A stretch of 64,000 nt of DNA from an uncultured Bradyrhizobium sp. (GTDB lineage Bacteria > Pseudomonadota > Alphaproteobacteria > Rhizobiales > Xanthobacteraceae): assembly GCF_947648125.1 (NCBI RefSeq), contig NZ_CANSMR010000032.1, positions 19,651-83,650 of the forward strand. The letters run 5' to 3'. Every line of letters begins with the position of its first letter. Position 1 is the first letter of the stretch. Positions 59,705 to 64,000 of this stretch are shown here, piece by piece. The notes beneath the pieces were generated by a model. The model had not been told where the DNA came from. It saw only the letters and a list, made by a program, of their open reading frames with translations, and ran no database searches. Both the position numbers and the translations under genes were made by a program.

Positions 59705-62071
59705 ATGGGAATCGCGCCTGAACGCCTCGACATGCTCACGGCCCTGGCCCGCAAGGTGCTGTGGCTGTCGTCGTGGACCATCCATCACGCCAACCATGTG
59801 CGGCCCTCCACCGACGGGCTGAAAGTCGGCGGCCATCAGGCCTCGTCGGCCTCGCTCGCCAACATCATGTCGGCGCTGTATTTCTCGGTGCTGCGTCCTC
59901 AGGACCGCGTCGCGGTGAAGCCGCATGCGAGCCCGGTGTTCCACGCGATCCAGTATCTGTTCGGCCACCAGACCCGCGACAAGCTGGAGAACTTTCGTGG
60001 CTACAAGGGCGCGCAGTCCTATCCGTCGCGCACCAAGGACGTCGACGACGTCGACTTCTCCACCGGCTCGGTCGGCCTCGGCGTGGCGCAGACGCTGTTC
60101 GCCTCGCTGGTGCAGGACTATGTCAAGGCGCACGGCTGGCTGAAGGATCGGCCCGAGGGCCGCATGATCGCGCTGGTCGGCGATGCCGAGATGGACGAGG
60201 GCAACATCTTCGAGGCGCTGCTCGAGGGCTGGAAGCACGGCCTGCGCAACACCTGGTGGGTGGTCGACTACAACCGCCAGTCGCTCGACGCCGTGGTCCG
60301 CGAAGGATTGTGGGCCAAGTTCGAGACCATGTTCCGCAATTTCGGCTGGGACGTGGTGATCGTGAAATACGGCAAGCTGATGCTCGAAGCGTTTGCCGAG
60401 CCCGGCGGCGAGGCGTTGCGGCGCTGGATCGACAATTGCCCGAACCAGATGTACGCGGCGCTCTGCTTCCAGGGCGGCGCGGCATTCCGCAAGCATCTGC
60501 GCGACGATATCGGCGACCAGGGCGACGTGTCGGCCCTGATCGAGCGCCGCAGCGACGACGAGCTGCTGGCGCTGATGTCGAACCTCGGCGGCCACGACAT
60601 GGCGAGCATGATCGAGGCCTTCGAGGCGATCGATCATGATCGTCCCGTGTGCTTCATCGCCTACACGATCAAGGGCGTCGGCCTGCCGATGCAGGGCCAC
60701 AAGGACAACCACGCCGGCCTGATGACCGTGGCGCAGATGGAGAAGTGGCGCACGGCGCAGAACATCCGCACCGGCCACGAGTGGGACAAGTTCGAGGGGC
60801 TGTCGCAGGAGCCCGCGAAGCTCGAGGCGTTCCTCGCCGAAGCGCCATTCAACCGGGAAGGACGCCGCCGTCTCTCGGCGCCTCAAATCGACGTGCCGGA
60901 ACGGCTGGCCTTCAAGGCATCCGCGCAGATGTCGACGCAGCAGGGCTTCGGCCTCGTGCTGCATGAGCTCGCGCGCGGCGAGACCGAGCTTGCGTCGCGC
61001 ATCGTCACCGTTTCGCCCGACGTCACGGTGTCGACCAATCTCGGCGCCTGGGTCAACCGCCGCGGCCTGTTCGCGAAGGCGGAGAACCACGACCTGTTCC
61101 GGCAGGAGAAGATTCCGTCCGCCTACACCTGGGAATATTCCCCGAAGGGGCAGCACCTCGAGCTCGGCATCGCCGAGATGAACCTGTTCATCATGCTGTC
61201 GGCGCTCGGCCTGTCGCAGCAGATCAACGGCGCGCGGCTGCTGCCGGTCGGCACGCTGTACGACCCCTTCATCGAGCGTGGGCTCGATGCGCTGAACTAC
61301 GCCTGCTACCAGGACGCCCGCTTCATGGTGGCGGCGACGCCGTCGGGCATCTCGCTGGCGCCGGAAGGCGGCGCGCACCAGTCGATCAAGACGCCCTTGA
61401 TCGGGATGGGACAGGACGGGCTCGCCTCGTTCGATCCGGCCTTCGTCGATGAACTTGCCGTGATCATGGGGTGGGGCTTTGGCCACATGCAGCGCGAGGG
61501 CGCCGACGGCGGTTCGGTTTACTTGCGGCTCTCGACCCGGACGCTGGAGCAACCGCAGCGGATCATAACACCGGACCTGCAGCGTGACATCACCGATGGC
61601 GCCTACTGGATGCGCAAGCCGGGCCCGAACTGCGACATCGTTGTTGCGTATACCGGCACCGTCGCGCCGGAAGCGATCGAGGCGGTCGGCTTGATCGGCG
61701 AGAGCCACCGCGATGTCGGTCTCCTGGCGGTAACCTCTGCCGACCGGCTCTATGCGGGTTGGTCCGCTGCGCGGAATTTGCGCCGCGACCGCCGTGGCAC
61801 GCTGCATTTGAGTCATATCGAGCGCATGCTGACGCCGCTCGGCCGCGACTGCGGCATCGTGACCGTGATCGACGGCCATCCGGCCTCGCTCGGCTGGCTC
61901 GGCAGCGTGCGCGGTCACCGGGTCGAGGCGCTCGGCGTCGAGCATTTCGGCCAAACCGGGACGATCGGAGACCTCTACCGCCACTATGGCATCGACGCTA
62001 ATGCTATCATCGATGCGGCGGAAAGCGTGTCGGTCGGCGCCCCAGTGCGGCATCGCAAGATGGCGGTGTGA
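59705..62071 (+). CDS. AceE-like thiamine-diphosphate 2-oxoacid dehydrogenase E1 / transketolase-family enzyme
   Basis: A 788-residue ThDP enzyme of the transketolase superfamily. The cofactor motif GDAEMDEGNIFEALLEG ... VVDYN (about 160-190) follows the G-D-x25-30-N rule and resembles pyruvate dehydrogenase E1 (AceE). The N-terminal HANHVRPS/KVGGHQASSAS and middle-domain AEMNLFIMLSALGLS blocks also fit. At 788 residues it is shorter than AceE and longer than transketolase. No E2/E3 genes are next to it. An Lrp regulator divergent from an AceE-like gene is also seen in the Pseudomonas mde (methionine to 2-oxobutyrate) locus, so an amino-acid-derived 2-oxoacid is a plausible substrate (inference). 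Start at 59705. Confidence 0.8.
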   Translation: MGIAPERLDMLTALARKVLWLSSWTIHHANHVRPSTDGLKVGGHQASSASLANIMSALYFSVLRPQDRVAVKPHASPVFHAIQYLFGHQTRDKLENFRGYKGAQSYPSRTKDVDDVDFSTGSVGLGVAQTLFASLVQDYVKAHGWLKDRPEGRMIALVGDAEMDEGNIFEALLEGWKHGLRNTWWVVDYNRQSLDAVVREGLWAKFETMFRNFGWDVVIVKYGKLMLEAFAEPGGEALRRWIDNCPNQMYAALCFQGGAAFRKHLRDDIGDQGDVSALIERRSDDELLALMSNLGGHDMASMIEAFEAIDHDRPVCFIAYTIKGVGLPMQGHKDNHAGLMTVAQMEKWRTAQNIRTGHEWDKFEGLSQEPAKLEAFLAEAPFNREGRRRLSAPQIDVPERLAFKASAQMSTQQGFGLVLHELARGETELASRIVTVSPDVTVSTNLGAWVNRRGLFAKAENHDLFRQEKIPSAYTWEYSPKGQHLELGIAEMNLFIMLSALGLSQQINGARLLPVGTLYDPFIERGLDALNYACYQDARFMVAATPSGISLAPEGGAHQSIKTPLIGMGQDGLASFDPAFVDELAVIMGWGFGHMQREGADGGSVYLRLSTRTLEQPQRIITPDLQRDITDGAYWMRKPGPNCDIVVAYTGTVAPEAIEAVGLIGESHRDVGLLAVTSADRLYAGWSAARNLRRDRRGTLHLSHIERMLTPLGRDCGIVTVIDGHPASLGWLGSVRGHRVEALGVEHFGQTGTIGDLYRHYGIDANAIIDAAESVSVGAPVRHRKMAV

Positions 62072-62376
62072 TGAAGGGATAGGCCCCGGACCAGCGTCGC
62101 CACGCTTCGCGCTGCGCCGCATCCGGGGCACGAGAGCGGTCGGTCCTGGAGGTGTTTCGTGTCCCGGACGCGGCGCGGCACGGAGTGACGCGACGCAGAG
62201 CCGGGACCCATTTCGCGCATGCCTTGCCAGCTAAGCGGCGGCTACATTATATGCCGTGGGCGTGCACGAGCCGCGCCCCGCATATGGCGGGTTCAATTCG
62301 CCCTGCTTTCGTGCAAGGATGCCTGCCGAACGCTTTCCGTTCCCCTTATCCATACGCCCCGTACAAGAGGTTTCCG
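62072..62376. other. Intergenic region with palindromic repeats
   Basis: 305 bases between the ThDP enzyme and aldehyde dehydrogenase genes. It contains GC-rich inverted repeats (GCCCCGGA at 62083 with TCCGGGGC at 62122; GTCCCGGA at 62161 with CCGGGAC near 62201), a form of dispersed repeat, and then about 150 bases holding the aldehyde dehydrogenase promoter region. Confidence 0.6.
62083..62207. repeat. GC-rich palindromic repeat pair
   Basis: Two adjacent inverted repeats: 62083-62129 (GCCCCGGA...TCCGGGGC) and 62161-62207 (GTCCCGGA...CCGGGAC), sharing CGGCGC/GCGACGC inner sequence. They look like two units of one dispersed non-coding repeat and follow the ThDP enzyme stop by 11 bases. Confidence 0.65.
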
Positions 62377-63810
62377 ATGGTCAATCGCATGCAATTCTAC
62401 ATCGATGGCGCCTGGGTCGATCCGGTCGTCAAAGGCAAGTCCACCCCCGTCGTCAATCCGGCGACCGAAGAAGCGATGTATGAGATTGCGCTCGGCTCCA
62501 AGGCCGATGTCGACAAGGCAGTCGCCGCCGCCAAGCGCGCGTTCGAGACCTATTCCAAGACCAGCCGCGAGGAGCGCATCGCGCTGCTCACCAGGGTCGT
62601 CGAGGTCTACAAGGGCCGTATGAAGGAGATCGGTGCCGCCGTCTCCGACGAGATGGGCGCTCCGCTGCCGATGGCCGAGAAGCTGCAGGCCGGCGCCGGC
62701 CTCGGCCACCTCATGAACACCCTCGAGGTGCTCAAGAAGTACGAGTTCGAGGAGACCATGGGCACCGCCGTGATCGTGCGCGAGCCGGTCGGCGTCGTCG
62801 GCATGATCACGCCGTGGAACTGGCCGCTGAACCAGATCGCCTGCAAGGTCGCGCCCGCGCTCGCCGCCGGCTGCACCATGATCCTGAAGCCGTCGGAGTT
62901 CACCCCGACCTCGGCGCTGATCTTCGCGGAAATCCTCCATGAAGCCGGCGTGCCGAAGGGCGTGTTCAACCTGCTCAACGGCCTCGGCCCGGAGGTGGGT
63001 GCCGCGATGAGCGAGCATCCTGATATCGACATGATCTCGTTCACCGGCTCGACCCGCGCCGGCGTCGACGTCGCCAAGCGTGCGGCGCCGACCGTGAAGC
63101 GCGTCAGCCAGGAGCTCGGCGGCAAGTCGCCGAACGTGATCCTCGAAGGTGCCGATCTTGCCAAGGCGGTGACCGGCGGCGTGATGCACATGTTCAACAA
63201 CTCGGGCCAGTCCTGCAACGCGCCGTCGCGCATGATCGTGCCGCTCTCCAAGATGAAGGAAGTGGCCGCGATCGCGAAGGGCGTCGCCGACAAGACCAAG
63301 GCCGGCGATCCGCGCGCCGACGGCACCACCATCGGCCCGGTCGTCAACCGCGGCCAGTGGGACAAGATCCAGGCGCTGATCCAGAAGGGCATCGACGAGG
63401 GCGCAACGCTCGTCGCCGGTGGCCCGGGCCTGCCCGAGGGCGTCAACAAGGGCTTCTACGTCCGTCCGACCATCTTCGCGGACGTCACCAACGACATGAC
63501 GATCGCCCGCGAGGAAATCTTCGGACCGGTGCTGACCATCCTCGGCGCCAAGGACGAGGCTGAGGCGGTGAAGATCGCCAACGACACGCCGTATGGTCTC
63601 GCCGGTTATGTCTCGGCCGACACCGTGGAAACCGCGCGCCGCGTCGGTCGCCAGATCCGCGCCGGCAACGTCAACCTGCAGGGCGTGCCGAACGAACGCT
63701 CCGCGCCGTTCGGCGGCTACAAGCAGTCCGGCAACGGCCGCGAGTGGGGCCGTTACGGTCTGGAAGAGTATCTCGAGGCCAAGGCAGTCGCCGGCTACAA
63801 CGCCGCGTAA
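62377..63810 (+). CDS. Aldehyde dehydrogenase family protein
   Basis: A 477-residue ALDH. It shows GMITPWNWPLNQIACKVAPAL (cofactor), VSQELGGKSPNVI with the general-base Glu, the nucleophile Cys280 in FNNSGQSCNAPSRM, and EEIFGPVLTILGA. GAGG lies upstream of the ATG at 62377, which fits the family N terminus (MQFYIDGAWVDP); the longer frame to 62152 runs through repeat DNA. It oxidises an aldehyde to an acid. It follows the AceE-like gene but a 305-base repeat-rich gap makes co-transcription unlikely. Substrate unknown. Confidence 0.9.
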   Translation: MVNRMQFYIDGAWVDPVVKGKSTPVVNPATEEAMYEIALGSKADVDKAVAAAKRAFETYSKTSREERIALLTRVVEVYKGRMKEIGAAVSDEMGAPLPMAEKLQAGAGLGHLMNTLEVLKKYEFEETMGTAVIVREPVGVVGMITPWNWPLNQIACKVAPALAAGCTMILKPSEFTPTSALIFAEILHEAGVPKGVFNLLNGLGPEVGAAMSEHPDIDMISFTGSTRAGVDVAKRAAPTVKRVSQELGGKSPNVILEGADLAKAVTGGVMHMFNNSGQSCNAPSRMIVPLSKMKEVAAIAKGVADKTKAGDPRADGTTIGPVVNRGQWDKIQALIQKGIDEGATLVAGGPGLPEGVNKGFYVRPTIFADVTNDMTIAREEIFGPVLTILGAKDEAEAVKIANDTPYGLAGYVSADTVETARRVGRQIRAGNVNLQGVPNERSAPFGGYKQSGNGREWGRYGLEEYLEAKAVAGYNAA

Positions 63811-64000
63811 GCTGGTCTACGAGAGACACGATTTTGGCGCCGGGGCAGGCAACTGCTCCGGCGTCGGACGTTTTGGAGGTGTAACTTTTGATCGTCGTCC
63901 CGGCGTTGGCCGGGGCGCCCAAGAGGCGGTGGCGTATAAAAAAATACCAGCCCACCAGACGGACGCCGAAGGGGGTTTGGCTGTTATGGGGGTACAAGGG
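63811..64000. repeat. Terminal intergenic region with start of a repeat
   Basis: After the aldehyde dehydrogenase the window ends in non-coding DNA. GTCGTCCCGGCGTTGGCCGG (from about 63895) opens like the GTCGTCC repeat family seen at 42033 and 58952, followed by a run of seven A's inside GTATAAAAAAATAC. The element is cut by the window end. Confidence 0.5.

Noticed and set aside
59612-62131. 839-codon minus-strand frame opposite the AceE-like gene
   Set aside because: Despite its length it is the antisense shadow of a clear ThDP enzyme; no start signal or family motif is present.

Overview
The window reads as chromosomal DNA of a GC-rich alphaproteobacterium, most likely Bradyrhizobium or a close relative in the Nitrobacteraceae. 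This is inferred from the strong G/C third-position bias, the dispersed palindromic repeats (CGTCATTGCGAGG, CGTAGGGTGGG and GTCGTCC...GGACGAC families), and the mix of solute transporters, small-molecule oxidoreductases, an HWE-type sensor kinase, an NrtABC-like uptake system and GC-rich secreted proteins. No rRNA, tRNA, CRISPR array, transposase or phage gene was seen. The window looks like ordinary gene-dense chromosome with one specialised-metabolism island.

Layout. 0.1-9 kb: a glycogen-debranching-type glycosidase, a PRC-barrel protein, an MFS transporter, an unusual two-domain L,D-transpeptidase, a methyltransferase and a GlgA-type glycogen synthase. 9-18 kb: a class III CoA-transferase, a complete five-gene peptide/opine-type ABC importer (binding protein, two permeases, two ATPases, with ATGA overlaps between the last genes), an alcohol dehydrogenase and an isopropylmalate/isocitrate-family dehydrogenase. 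18-24.3 kb: a compact putative biosynthetic cluster. On the minus strand it has an LLM flavin monooxygenase, an amino-acid-adenylating enzyme, a free-standing carrier protein and a GNAT-like acyltransferase; a NodU/TobZ-type carbamoyltransferase is divergent. This is the best candidate for an undescribed system.

24.3-33.5 kb: a His-rich secreted protein, a YcbB-type L,D-transpeptidase, an Xre regulator, a small hypothetical gene, a DctA dicarboxylate transporter preceded by an HWE histidine kinase, a serine beta-lactamase-like esterase and a divergent intradiol dioxygenase. 33.8-37.4 kb: an NrtABC-like operon with a sigma-54-like promoter upstream, followed by a single-domain globin. 37.5-44.3 kb: an SMP-30 family protein, a glutamine amidotransferase, a ModE/LysR-like regulator divergent from an aldehyde dehydrogenase, an aldo/keto reductase and an EamA transporter. 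44.4-48.9 kb: a 1509-residue glycine-rich autotransporter. 49-54 kb: a dehydrogenase, an SDR, a DadA-like oxidase and an incomplete polar amino-acid ABC system. 54-64 kb: PPK2, a fumarylacetoacetase-like hydrolase, a 35-residue membrane peptide, an LTXXQ/Spy-like secreted protein, an Lrp regulator divergent from an AceE-like thiamine-diphosphate enzyme, and a second aldehyde dehydrogenase.

Starts were revised from the longest ORF wherever a ribosome-binding site or family length argued for it. Functions rest on motifs read by eye; no database search was run.
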